In this document: positions 35,464-46,000 of the stretch, piece after piece
Layout of the letters: the number at the start of each line of letters is the position of its first letter
How positions within the stretch are numbered: the stretch's first letter is position 1
DNA from: M3007 sp041741155
Lineage (GTDB): Bacteria > Bacteroidota > Bacteroidia > Chitinophagales > Saprospiraceae
Direction: 5' to 3'
Length of the DNA stretch: 64,000 bases
Assembly: GCA_041741155.1 (NCBI GenBank)
Contig: JBGSKO010000062.1
Location: 1-64,000 of the forward strand
Notes under the pieces: generated by a model
What the model was told of the DNA's origin: nothing
What the model saw: only the letters and a program-made list of their open reading frames with translations
Databases searched by the model: none
Position numbers and translations under genes: made by a program

Positions 35464-36132
35464 ATGTCTTACTTTCAGTTCTCCCAGCCGTTTACCGGCG
35501 TTGTACGGCACCTGATTATTATAAATGTTCTGGTGTTCATCGGTTCGTATGCGATTTTGGGCAGCGAAACATGGAGCTACACCGACCGCGAGTACACGAA
35601 TCTGGGGCGTTTGTTTTTGGCTGTTTATCTCCCCGGCTCGGAGCATTTCAGACCGTTCCAGATCGTGACGCACATGTTTATGCACGGCGATTTGGGGCAC
35701 CTGGCGTTCAACATGCTGTCGCTCTTTTTCTTCGGGCCGATGGTAGAAATGGCTTGGGGGCACAAGCGTTTTTTGTTCTACTATCTGTTCTGCGGCTTTG
35801 GGGCGCTGGTTTTGCACCTGGGCGTGCAGTGGTGGGAACTGGAGCAGGCCGGCATTGATCCGCGCAGTTGGGACGGCGCCATGCTGGGCGCTTCCGGCGC
35901 CATTTTCGGTATTTTTGTGGCTTTTGCATATTTATTCCCCAACCAGATCATCCGACTTATGTTTCCACCAATAGCCATGAAAGCCAAGTATTTTGTCTTG
36001 ATCATGGCCGCGTTGGAGTTGTTTTACGGCGTTCGCGGCTATTCCACCGGCGTGGCACACTACGCCCACCTCGGCGGAGCCTTGTTCGGGTTTATATTAA
36101 TTATGATTTGGTATAAAGGAAGGTTTCGATAA
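35464..36132 (+). CDS. Rhomboid family intramembrane serine protease (first copy)
   Basis: The 222-residue inner-membrane protein has six transmembrane helices. The catalytic dyad is visible as S144 in GASGAIFG and H202 in AHYAHLGG; the oxyanion region HMFMHGDLGHLAFNM is intact. Rhomboids cleave single-pass membrane proteins within the bilayer; the substrate is unknown. It lies between mutL and a second rhomboid gene. CTCAAC units precede its ATG and two exact 21-base GTTGAG-type units follow its stop. Confidence 0.95.
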   Translation: MSYFQFSQPFTGVVRHLIIINVLVFIGSYAILGSETWSYTDREYTNLGRLFLAVYLPGSEHFRPFQIVTHMFMHGDLGHLAFNMLSLFFFGPMVEMAWGHKRFLFYYLFCGFGALVLHLGVQWWELEQAGIDPRSWDGAMLGASGAIFGIFVAFAYLFPNQIIRLMFPPIAMKAKYFVLIMAALELFYGVRGYSTGVAHYAHLGGALFGFILIMIWYKGRFR

Positions 36133-36136
36133 AGAG

Positions 36137-36187
36137 GTTGAGATTAAAGTTGAGAGGGTTGAGATTAAAGTTGAGAGGGTTGAGAGG
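36137..36187 (+). repeat. GTTGAG repeat cluster C, two exact 21-bp units plus a 9-bp unit
   Basis: The 21-bp unit at 36137-36157 (GTTGAG, ATTAAA, GTTGAGAGG) is repeated exactly at 36158-36178, then GTTGAGAGG occurs once more. It begins five bases after the rhomboid stop codon and is complementary to parts of cluster D 200 bases downstream. Confidence 0.9.
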
Positions 36188-36220
36188 ATCAAAAATGTGT
36201 CAGAGACCCTGGTCAAGAGC

Positions 36221-36239
36221 GTGTTCAAAAACTGTGTCA
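36221..36239 (+). repeat. Dispersed 19-bp relative of the 25671 inverted-repeat arm
   Basis: GTGTTCAAAAACTGTGTCA differs from the 20-base arm at 25671 by one base substitution and one deletion, and both are preceded by TCAAG. The surrounding sequence, 36190-36385, has no gene and is bracketed by repeat clusters C and D. It may be a remnant of an IS end. Confidence 0.65.
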
Positions 36240-36385
36240 CGCTGCTTTTTCAACCTTGAAACGCCGCGCGTTGGGGCTTTTGACCCCGCGCCAACCGTTT
36301 GACTACCTGGCACTAATGTACAAGGTCAAAAGACACGCACTCGACCCTAAGTTAATTTACGACGGGACATCCCCCCAAAACCTTT

Positions 36386-36501
36386 TCTCAACCTCCTCAA
36401 CCATCTCAACTTTAATCTCACCCCCCTAAACCATCTCAACTTATTCTCAACCATCTCAACTTTAATCTCACCCCCCCTACACCATCTCAACTATCTCAAC
36501 C
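36386..36501 (+). repeat. CTCAAC repeat cluster D with a 50-bp tandem duplication
   Basis: Eight CTCAAC and two CTCACC units precede the second rhomboid gene. Within them 36401-36450 is repeated as 36451-36500 (beginning CCATCTCAACTTTAATCTCA, with a one-base shift later). The cluster ends seven bases before the ATG at 36509, so it forms the end of the leader. Confidence 0.9.
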
Positions 36502-36508
36502 AAAATAA

Positions 36509-37435
36509 ATGGCGCTATTCCAATCAATCTGGGACGACATCCGGCATACTTTTCGGATCGGGAACATGGTGACGCGGTTGGTCATCGTGAACTTCGGGAT
36601 ATTTATCCTGGTCAATGTCGTTTACCTTTTTCTCCTGATCTTCAAGGGCGCCGAGGCCGCACCGGATATCTTGCAGGAAGGCCTGCACTGGCTGTGTATG
36701 CCTGCCTCGGGGCGCACGCTGTTGTTCCAGCTTTGGTCGCCGTTCACGCACTTCTTTTTGCATGAAAACTTCTGGCACGTCCTGAACAACATCATCTTCC
36801 TGTACCTGTTCGGCGTGATTGTGGGCGATCTGGTGGGCGACCGGCGGGTGTTGCCGATCTATATCCTGGGCGGACTTGCCGGCGGGTTCGCTTTTATGGC
36901 CTCGGCTCAGTTTATGCCGTATATCGGCTCGTATGCGCTCGGCGCTTCCGGCGCGGTGATGGCTCTGGGCGGTGCGGCGCTTATCATGGCGCCCGACTAC
37001 CGCGTGCGGCTGTTTTTGCTGGGCGACGTGAAGGTGAAGTATATCGTACTTGTATTGCTCTTGTTCGACCTCATTGGTGTTGCCAACAAATATAACTCCG
37101 GCGGACACCTGGCCCACCTCGGCGGTTTTGCTATGGGCTGCCTGTTCGTGTACCGCCTGCGCGACGGTCACGATCTCGCCGAGCCGGTGAATCGCGTGCT
37201 GGATTATGTGACGAACGGGCTTACGGGCCGCAGGTCGGTGGGCGCAAGTCCCAAACGCAAGACACAAAAAGCGGCTTCCGCCCCCTTCACTGCCACTCGG
37301 GGCGGGCGAGCACCGCAAGACGAGCCGTCGTACCAACAACGCCTGGATACCATTCTGGATAAAATAAAAGACAGCGGCTACGAGAGCCTCTCTGCCGAGG
37401 AAAAAGAATTTTTGTACAACGCCAGCAAGAAATAA
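36509..37435 (+). CDS. Rhomboid family intramembrane serine protease (second copy, with C-terminal extension)
   Basis: The 308-residue protein has a rhomboid core with S147 in GASGAVMA and H203 in HLAHLGG; the loop FTHFFLHENFWHVLNN carries the conserved histidine and asparagine. Beyond about residue 225 a cytoplasmic basic and proline-rich linker leads to a small helical domain (YQQRLDTILDKIKDSGYESL), similar to the DUF6576 tail of Bacteroidota rhomboids. It differs clearly from the first copy, so the two are not a recent duplication. The EEP gene follows 14 bases after its stop, probably in the same transcript. Confidence 0.95.
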   Translation: MALFQSIWDDIRHTFRIGNMVTRLVIVNFGIFILVNVVYLFLLIFKGAEAAPDILQEGLHWLCMPASGRTLLFQLWSPFTHFFLHENFWHVLNNIIFLYLFGVIVGDLVGDRRVLPIYILGGLAGGFAFMASAQFMPYIGSYALGASGAVMALGGAALIMAPDYRVRLFLLGDVKVKYIVLVLLLFDLIGVANKYNSGGHLAHLGGFAMGCLFVYRLRDGHDLAEPVNRVLDYVTNGLTGRRSVGASPKRKTQKAASAPFTATRGGRAPQDEPSYQQRLDTILDKIKDSGYESLSAEEKEFLYNASKK

Positions 37436-37449
37436 AGGCGCGTCGAGCC

Positions 37450-38499
37450 ATGCGGTACCTGCTAAAACATTCCGTCAAAATCCTGAGCGCTGCGGTCATC
37501 GTGGGCACTTTCTTGTCGTACCTGTCGCCGTACATCAACCCGAATCTGTTTCGCTGGGCGGCGTTTTTTGGCACCGCTTTTCCGTGGTTTCTGATGGCCA
37601 ATGTTGTCTTGCTTGGAGTGTGGGCCTTTCGGCTCAACCGCTTTGCCGTGTACCACCTCGGCATGCTGGTGTTTGGCTGGCAGCACGTTACGGCGTTTAT
37701 CGGGCTGAATATCAGTCAAAATGTAGCTCCCGAAAGCGCTATCACCGTGGCCACGCATAACCTCGGCGGGCTGTTTCGGGGCATCAACCTGGAAGACGAC
37801 GAGTGGGCAGGCATTTTCACCAATTATGTGCAGTTTTTGAAGGACAATGGCGACCCCGGAATCCTGTGCGTGCAGGAGACGGGCCGCAAATTTTTCAAAG
37901 CCCTTGGCCCCAAACTCGGCCTCCCGCACACGTTCGAGCTGAACCGCTCCGGCACCGCCATCCTGAGCCGCTATCCGGTACTTCGCGGCGGCCAATTGCC
38001 CTTTGGGCAAAAAGAAAACACCTCCATCTGGGCGGATGTGCGGATCGGTAAACACACCGTGCGCGTGTACAACGTACACCTCCAGTCCAACAAAGTCACC
38101 TACGAAACCGAGCGTGTTATCGAAGATTCCAACCTGAAAGAAGAGGAAACCTGGCGCGGAATTTCCCGCGTGCTGCGCAAAGTCGGCGGCGCAACCAGCG
38201 TCCGCGCCGGCCAGGCTGCCACGTTGCGGGACCTTATTGCGGCCAGCCCCTACCCGGTTATCCTGTGCGGCGACTTCAACGACACGCCCAATTCCTTCGT
38301 GTATGACTGCCTGGCAACAGCCCTCAACGATTCCTTCCGCGAGAAGGGCTTCGGTATCGGCACCACCTTCGCCGGCGCGATTCCGTTCCTCCGCATTGAC
38401 TACATCCTCACCGACCCCACCCTGAAAGTATATGACTGCCGGGTGCCGCGCAACCCGATTTCGGATCATTATCCCGTGGTAACGGTGCTGGGGTTTTGA
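37450..38499 (+). CDS. Membrane-anchored endonuclease/exonuclease/phosphatase (EEP) family protein
   Basis: The 349-residue protein begins with two or three transmembrane helices (residues 8-80). The EEP catalytic fold follows: NLGGLFRGIN, CVQETGRKFF with the metal-binding glutamate, CGDFNDTPNSF and the C-terminal SDHYPVV with the catalytic Asp-His. Family members hydrolyse phosphodiesters or phosphomonoesters in nucleic acids, lipids or inositol phosphates. The catalytic domain may face the periplasm. The substrate is unknown. It is convergent with the methyltransferase gene. Confidence 0.92.
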   Translation: MRYLLKHSVKILSAAVIVGTFLSYLSPYINPNLFRWAAFFGTAFPWFLMANVVLLGVWAFRLNRFAVYHLGMLVFGWQHVTAFIGLNISQNVAPESAITVATHNLGGLFRGINLEDDEWAGIFTNYVQFLKDNGDPGILCVQETGRKFFKALGPKLGLPHTFELNRSGTAILSRYPVLRGGQLPFGQKENTSIWADVRIGKHTVRVYNVHLQSNKVTYETERVIEDSNLKEEETWRGISRVLRKVGGATSVRAGQAATLRDLIAASPYPVILCGDFNDTPNSFVYDCLATALNDSFREKGFGIGTTFAGAIPFLRIDYILTDPTLKVYDCRVPRNPISDHYPVVTVLGF

Positions 38500-38509
38500 G
38501 GAAAGGAGC

Positions 38510-39118
38510 CTATGTTTGATCCGTCTGCTTCCCTAACACTAGTACCGCCATACTCCGCAAATCATCCACCAGTACCGTTTTGAAGGGCTCCAGCAAGCAT
38601 AATTGGTGCTGCAGGAGCAGGGTTTCGAGCGCCGGCTTCGTCAGCAAAAAACGGTCGGTGCCGTCGGGCATACGGAAGCGGCCATTGCCCAGGGGCAACA
38701 TTTTATCCGCCAGGCCCACATCGGTAGCTACGCGAATAAAGAGTGATCCGCCGGGTTTCAATACGCGGGTCAACTCGCCGAACATCTGTTGGAAATGCCC
38801 CTCGTTTTCGGCAAAATGCAGGACTGCACAGCAAATAATGTGGTTGAAAAAAGCACTCGGAAACGGCAAGGATTCCACCGGGGCTACCTGAAAATGGTGG
38901 TCGGGAAGCCCGGGATAGTTTTGTGTCAACGCCTCCACGGCGGCAAAATCGCGGTCGGTGCCAAACACCCGGAAGCCCTGCTGCACAAACCAGTGCAGGT
39001 TGCGGCCCGCGCCGGCGCCGGCGTCGAGAATGGTTTGGGGCGGCGCATAGCGGTTTTTCAGAATTTGGTCGAGCAGGTAAATATCGGTGTTGCCGAGGAG
39101 GTGGGTGAGTGGGTGCAT
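38510..39118 (-). CDS. Class I SAM-dependent methyltransferase
   Basis: The 202-residue protein has motif I (LDAGAGAGRN, residues 31-40), an acidic strand end (VFGTDRD), the post-I FNHIICCAVLHF and GGSLFIRVATD motifs of the Methyltransf_11 type. The substrate is unknown. It lies 63 bases downstream of a TetR-family gene on the same strand and may be co-transcribed with it, so small-molecule modification under TetR control is possible. No exporter gene is adjacent. Confidence 0.9.
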   Translation of the reverse strand: MHPLTHLLGNTDIYLLDQILKNRYAPPQTILDAGAGAGRNLHWFVQQGFRVFGTDRDFAAVEALTQNYPGLPDHHFQVAPVESLPFPSAFFNHIICCAVLHFAENEGHFQQMFGELTRVLKPGGSLFIRVATDVGLADKMLPLGNGRFRMPDGTDRFLLTKPALETLLLQHQLCLLEPFKTVLVDDLRSMAVLVLGKQTDQT

Positions 39119-39181
39119 GTGTTGCTTTTGGGTGAAATGTTCGGGCAGGGGTGCTATATGTGCCAGGCAAACGTGGTGCGC

Positions 39182-39787
39182 CTAAATCATGGCATCCTCC
39201 CGGGACGGCTGGAGTAGTTTCGCAACCATTTCGACAACGTTATCCAGCGCCTTTTTATCCGGGTTCATTTTTCCCACTACCCGCAGACCGCTGATACTGC
39301 TGAATACAAACTGCGCCAAGGCCCGGGCATCCTGTGTCGTGGTGATCGCACCGGATTGTTGGCCCTGCCGGATGAGCTGTTCCAGGGCATCCTCGATGTC
39401 GCGCCGGTCGTCGGTCACGATACGGGCGATCTCCGGATCCTGATTGACGAGTTCCATCGCAGTATTTATCATAAAACAGCCCTTGTGCGCGGAGTCGGAA
39501 AGAGTAGCCTTGGCGGTCCTGTTCAGGAGCGATTTGATCTTGTCCATGGGGCTGCCCGGCCCCTGCAGGAGGTGGGCCATGGCCTGTGCCTGATCGGCGC
39601 GATAGCGCTGCAGTGCCTTGACGAACAAGGTGTGTTTGTCGCCGTAGGTACCGTACAGGCTGGCGCGGTTGATGCGGAGGGTATCCACTACATCCTGAAT
39701 GGAAGTGGCGTGATACCCCTGCCGCCAGAATAATTCCACCGCCTTGTCAAGTACTTGTTCTTCGTTGAATGCTTTGGTTCGTGCCAT
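39182..39787 (-). CDS. TetR/AcrR family transcriptional regulator
   Basis: The 201-residue protein has an N-terminal TetR helix-turn-helix (FNEEQVLDKAVELFWRQGYH, then IQDVVDTLRINRASLYGTYG) and a C-terminal helical ligand domain with the TetR_C-like IARIVTDDRRDIEDALEQLI segment. It is expected to repress its own or neighbouring genes until a ligand binds. The frame continues 21 codons upstream through the CTCAAC repeats; I start at the ATG before ARTKAFNEE. Its leader contains repeat cluster E, and an exact -7 element lies further upstream. Confidence 0.93.
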   Translation of the reverse strand: MARTKAFNEEQVLDKAVELFWRQGYHATSIQDVVDTLRINRASLYGTYGDKHTLFVKALQRYRADQAQAMAHLLQGPGSPMDKIKSLLNRTAKATLSDSAHKGCFMINTAMELVNQDPEIARIVTDDRRDIEDALEQLIRQGQQSGAITTTQDARALAQFVFSSISGLRVVGKMNPDKKALDNVVEMVAKLLQPSREDAMI

Positions 39788-39798
39788 GTTATTGAACG

Positions 39799-39845
39799 GT
39801 TGAGGGGAGTGAGATGGGTTGAGGGGGTTGAGAGGGTTGAGAAAA
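39799..39845 (+). repeat. GTTGAG repeat cluster E (CTCAAC in the TetR gene leader)
   Basis: Three GTTGAG units and one GTGAG unit separated by G-runs, between the -7 element at 39876 and the TetR ATG at 39787. On the mRNA these read CTCAAC, the same orientation relative to the gene as in clusters A, B, D and G. Confidence 0.85.
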
Positions 39846-39875
39846 GACAAACAGAGTTGCCGCCGGATCCGGGTG

Positions 39876-39883
39876 CAAATCTA
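39876..39883 (-). promoter_or_regulatory. -7 element TAGATTTG for the TetR-family gene
   Basis: Exact TAnnTTTG match on the minus strand, 88 bases before the TetR ATG, placing repeat cluster E inside the leader. Confidence 0.6.
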
Positions 39884-40021
39884 CATTGGCAGAACAAACA
39901 TTCCAAAAGCAGGGGGCGGAACCCATAGCTTGTGGCGGCCAGATATTTGAGTATTTCACCACTTTTGGGCCATGCGTTACTGTACTTACGTCAACAATCT
40001 CACTTCGCACCCAGTTGGCCA

Positions 40022-43000
40022 TCACTCCCGCTGCACCACCACCCGCCACACCAATTCTTCTGAGCTACCGGATACCCACACGCGTACCTGGTACATCCCG
40101 TTGGCGAACCGGCTGAGATCCAAACGCTCCAGCCCCGATGCCCCACCCGATACCTGGCGTTCGAGCACGGACTGCCCGAGGCTGTTTTGTACCAAAATGG
40201 ATACGGGTTGTCCAGCATAACTGCCCAGGCTGATATACACGACACCGGTTGTAGGGTTGGGGAACAAGGCTAAGCCCGTTTCTGCCGGCTTGGCTGGTGG
40301 TTCTTGGCGGTCGGGGGCAGCCATGATGGCCGGGCTGCCGGGACGACACGCAGAACCCGGCAAAAACAGCAGATTGGCCGTAGGATTGGAGGCAACACTG
40401 CCATCGAGATAGCGCAGCACCTCGAAACCGGTGCCGTCGGGATGCAGACGGAACAAGGTGCCATAGCCCGCGCCACCTTGTGACGCTGCCCCATATAGGT
40501 AGCCGTCGCCACCGGAGACCAGGCCCGCTTGTACCGTGGAGCCGTCAGTTCCGTCGAAGGCATGGAGAATTTCAAAATCGGTACCGTCGGGTAGCACGCG
40601 GTACACACTGCCGCTACCCGATACGACTCCGCCATATTGTGTGGTGCCGTATAAATAGCCGTCGCCGAGTAAAAATACCTTGGCCCAAGGCTGAAACCCG
40701 TTGTCTATAGCATTGTTAAAATAATGCACCACGCTGAAACCCGTCCCGTCCGGGTGCAGGCGGTAGAGGATTCCGTAACCAGAGCCGCCGCCGGAACCGC
40801 CGTAGTTGGTGGTACCGTACACATAGCCGTCGTCGCCAAAAGTAACACTGGAGGCAGGGTAAAAGCCCTGTGTACGATTAAACTGATGGAGCACCTGAAA
40901 ACCGGTTCCATCTGGATGTAACCGGTACACCGTACCGTAATTCAACCCTCCTCCCCATGTAGTTCCGTAGAGAAATCCATCGCCACCGGAAGTCAGTTTT
41001 GAACCGGGATATGCGCCATCTGTACGGTTAAATTGTTTTAGCACCTGATAGCCCGTACCATCGGGCAACAACCGGTACACCACCCCATAACCCGCACCGC
41101 CCGCGGCTGCAGTGCCATACAGGTAGCCGTCGCCACCCGGTAGTAACCCGGAATACGGGTTGACACCACTGGTTGATGCAAAGCTGTATAGCATGTCGAA
41201 ATTGCTGCCATCGGGTTGAATTCGGTACACACTACCGGCCCCGTTCATGCCACCGGAAGTTGTAGTTCCATACAAAAACCCATCGCCCTCCCAAGCCAAC
41301 TCTCCTTTGGGGCTGTTGCCGGTAGGGTTGGTATTGAACCCATACACAACTTCGAAATCTGTACCGTCCGGCAATACCCGGAAAACAGAACCGACTCCCG
41401 GGTCAGCATTATCATTTAAGGTTCCGTACAGAAGCCCATCTGCGCCTGTAATTAAGGCTCCATAAGCCCATTGACCCTCCTGGTTATAGTCAAACGAGCG
41501 TATGATGCTGAAGTCGGTTCCATCCGGAAGCAATCGGAAAAGCGTGCCCCCGGTCAAACCACCGCCGTTTGCAGTCGTACTGTAGAAATAGCCATCGCCG
41601 CCCTCCAGCAGCGCGCTGCCAGGTTCGAAGCCGTCGGTCGCAAAGTTGGAAACATGAAAGTCATGCAGCAACTGAAACCCGGTACCGTCGGGATTGAGCC
41701 GGAAAATCGTGCCGCCGGCCATACCGCCGCCGCCGCCATTGGTGGTTGAGCCATAAATCCGACCATCACTGCCTTTTGTCAATCTTGAACGCGGTGTGGC
41801 TCCGTCCAGGTTGTAGTCAAATTGGTGCAACAGTTCGAACACTGTCCCATCCAGCGAAATGCGGAATATGGTGCCATAGTTATTACTTCCTCCATACAGA
41901 TTCGTACCGTAAAGGAATCCGTCGCCACCAAGGAGCAGGCTTCCTAATGGGTAAAAACCAACTTGACCGGGATCGGCAAGGTCATTGGAAAATGATTTTA
42001 AAACCTGAAAGTCGGTTCCATCCGGAAGCAGGCGATAAATGGTGCCGCCGTATCCGGGGCCACCATCGTAGGCAGCGCCATACAGGTATCCGTCGCCGCC
42101 GTCTGTTACCCCTGCATAGAGCGTGGCGCCCTCTGTGAGGGGGTCGCTGAACGTGTGCAGGACGGAAAAATCTGTGCCGTCGGGTTGTATCCGGAATATG
42201 ACACTATTATTCGTACCGCTCACGGTAGTGCCATACAGGTATCCATCGCTTCGTATCGTCAGGCCTGCATAGGGCGACGTTCCGTCAGAACCGGAGAACA
42301 AGTGCAGCCGCTCGAAATTACTACCATCGGGTAACACGCGAAACAAACCACCGTGTCCATTACCCCCATCTGCATACGTGGTGCCGTAGAGGTAGCCGTC
42401 GCTGTGTTGAACGACCCCGGCATAAGGCGCCAGCAACGGTGCTTGAAAATGATGTAACTGCGAAAATTGGGTTCCGTCGGGGCTGAATGCGAAAATCGAA
42501 CCCGATTCAGGTCCAAGGCCGGTGCCGAAAAACTGCGGGCCACCCGGAATCACCGTGACCGTAGCCGTGCATTCGCCTATCCGGCCAAATACATCCGTAA
42601 CCGTCAAAGTGACCGGTTGAGCGCCGAGGTCGTTGCAATCGAACATATTCGGGCTGACACTCATACCCTGTAAACCACAGGCTGCTGTGCTCCCATTATC
42701 CACATCACTTTCTTCTAAAGTTGCTTCGCCCGACAAATCCAGCGTCACCGTAATATCCCGGCATTCAGCCATGGGCTTTGGGCACGCCGGGCAATTGGGG
42801 CTGGGGATGTACAATACGCCCCCCTGGCAGTTGAGGCCGTCGGAATCATTGTGATTGTACACAATTGTATAACCGGTACCGTCCTTGGCAATACTATAAA
42901 CTCCCCCGGCCCCGAGTCCGCCGAAGAACGTGGTCGTGCCATACAGCAGGCCATCCTGCCCTTCCGTTAGCCGCCCGCGGGGCTGGCCGCCATCTGATTC

Positions 43001-46000
43001 GGCAAATGTATGCAGTACGGTAAAGCCGGAACCATCTCGCTCCAGTCGGTACACCACGCCGAAGTTGTCGATACTGCCCCCTTGTTCGGCAGCGCCGTAC
43101 AGTAAGCCGTCGCTGCCCTCAATCAGCCCGGCGATTGGTTTCTTCCCGTCCGTAGTACCGGTGAACGCATGTAATACCGTGTACCCTGTTCCGTTTTTGG
43201 CGATCCGGAAAACTACGCCCGCATTATCGGGGCCGCCGGAGGTGGCAGTACCGTATAAAAGGCCATCGCTGCCTTCGATCGGACTGCCCCAGGGCGAATT
43301 ACCGGTTGCGGAAACAAAACTGTGCAAAACACTAAATCCCGTTCCGTCTTTCGCCACCCGGAACAAAACGCCGACGCCATTGGCCCCGCCGGTCTCGGTA
43401 TTTCCGTACAAAAACCCGTCACTGCCTTCGACGACTCCGGCATATACCTTCCCGCCATCTGTGCCGGCGAAGACGTGGAGCACACTAAAGCCGGTACCGT
43501 CTTTCGCTACGCGGAAAACAACACCGTTATTCGATGCGCTGGTTTTGTACGTGGTACCGTACAGAAATCCGTCGCTACCCTCAATCACCCCGGCCCGGGG
43601 TTGACTTCCGAGAATACCGTCGAAGGCGTGCAAAACGGCGAAACCACTACCGTCCTGCGCTATTCTGAATACAACGCCATGGCCAGTCCCCCCTTCGGAA
43701 GCGGTGCCGTATACGAAGTCGTCGCTACCAAGCGTCAGATCGCTATACGGAAGCAGGCCCGTTGGGCCGTCGAAAGTGTGCGTGCGTTCAAACCCGGTTC
43801 CATCGGCATTCACCGTATACAGCCTGCCCTGGGCAGGGCCAAAAGATGCGCCGAGCAACCTGGCCGGGATGTCTTTTACCGTCACTATGGCCGAGCAGGT
43901 GGCGACCATGCCATTCGAGCCGGTTACGGTCAGCACAACGGTGTTATCGCCCTTGTTGTCGCAGTTAAACATATCCGGGCTGACGGAGAGGCTCATGGTG
44001 CCGCAGTTGAAAAAACTGCCGCCGTCTACGTCTTCCGGTAGAAGTTGGTACTCGCCGTCGGGGTTGAGTTCCACGGTAATGTCTCTGCAAAAAGCTGACA
44101 CCTCTTCCGGAATGACGCTTACGCGTAGTGGTTTTTCGGCAGTACAACCACCGGGTGCGGTCGCCAGCACATAGTAGTAATAGGTTTCCGGCGGCGACAC
44201 CGTCGTTCCCGGCAATTCGTTGGCCGGCGTAGCGGGCGAGTCGCTGTGGTAAGTTAGTGTTGCACCGGTGTTGTTGGCGTCGGTTATAGTGATAGTCGTC
44301 AGATCGAGGCTTTGGCCGACGCAGATTTCCGGGAACCAGGTGACCGACAAGTTGGGCTTTGGCAACACCGTCACCGTTGCCGGCAGCGCAGCGGTGCAGC
44401 CCCCGACACCCGTGACGGTCACCGTATAGGTTTGTGTAGCCGCTGGGCTTACGGTGATGGAGGCGGTGGTGGCAGTGGTTGACCACAGATAACTTCCGCC
44501 GCCGGAAGCGGTCAATGTCGTGCTTTGCCCCTGGCAAAGGCTGGTTGTTCCGGTAATGGCAACGGTTGGTGTCGGCGTCACGGTTACGGTGGCAGAGGCG
44601 GTTCGGGTGCAGCCGTTTCCATAAGTGACGGTGATGGTGTAGGTGGTGGTGGCCACGGGAGAAACGGAAATGCCGGCCGTGGTGGCTGTGGTGGACCATT
44701 GGTACGACGACCCGGCAGAACAGGTCAGTGTTGCGCTGCCGCCTGCACAAATGGTGCTTGCTCCGGTAATCGTTGCCGGTGGCGCCTGGTACACAATCAC
44801 GGATTTTGAAGCCGACGCCGTACACCCGGCGCCATTGGTAACCGTGACACGGTATGTGGTAGTAGCCGTTGGCGCCGCCGTGATGGTGGACGTGGTTGCA
44901 CCGCCGGGTGACCAGACGTACGTGCCGCCACCGCCGGCAGCCAGAATCGTGCTGGAACCATTACAAATCGGTGACGTGCCGGAAATGGTGGCAATCGGCA
45001 AGGCATTCACCTGAACCGTTGCTGAAGCCGTTGTGCTGCATCCAAAATTATTGGTCACCGTCACCCGGTAGATCGTGGTCACCAGCGGCGCCACAGTGAT
45101 ACCCGGAGTCATCGCGCCATTTGACCATTTATAAAAATTTCCGCTTGTTACAAAAAGTGTGGTGCTTTTGCCCTTGCAGAGCGATAGGTTTCCCTGGATC
45201 GTCGCTGTCGGTACCGGATTGACCACCACGGTTTTCGATGCGCTGCTGGTGCAGCCGTTGGAATGCGTGACCGTGACGGAATAGGTGGTAGTCGCGGTGG
45301 GCATTTTTACAATAGTGGACCCGGTTTCGCCGGTGGACCACACCCGGCTGCTGCCGCTGGAGCAGCTAAGTATGGCGTTCTGGCCCGAGCAGATGGCCGA
45401 CGGCCCCTGAATGACCGGTGTGGGCGCGGATTTCAGGGAAACCGTAACTGTTTTTGTATTGGTACAGCCGCGGCTGTTTGTCACCGTAACGGTGTAGATC
45501 GTTTGCGCAGATGGCGAGACGATTATGGACGCCGTATTCGCGCCGGTGGACCACAGATAACTCACGCCGCCCGACGCCACCAACGTCTCGCTTGTTCCGG
45601 GGCAAATGGATTTAGGGTTTGACCCGGCGATGGTGGCGGTGGGCTTGGCATTGACGATTATCGTGACCGATTTTTGGTCGGTACAGCCGTTTGCGCTGGT
45701 TACGGTAACTGAATAGGTGGTCGTTGAGGTGGGTGTTATGGTTATAGAGGGATTGGTCTGAAAGTTTGACCATTTGTAGGTGCCGCCGCCGGAAGCCGTC
45801 AACGTCGTGCTTTGCCCCTGGCAAATCGTCAGGTTGCCGGAAATGCCGGCTACCGGCGCGGGCAATACCGTGATGGTTTTCGATACGGTATTGGTGCATC
45901 CATTCGAGTTGGTTACACTCACCGTATAGGTTGTTGTGGTGAGCGGCGTGACTTGTATGGCGGCGGTGGTTCCTCCGGTAGACCACAAATAGGTGCCGCC

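Noticed and set aside
36190..36385. tRNA or other stable RNA gene
   Set aside because: No cloverleaf or CCA end could be made; the hairpin near 36275 is isolated. No tRNA was found anywhere in the window.
40350..43870. About 150-base periodic repeats
   Set aside because: They encode the GloVer repeats of the giant protein; not a non-coding array.
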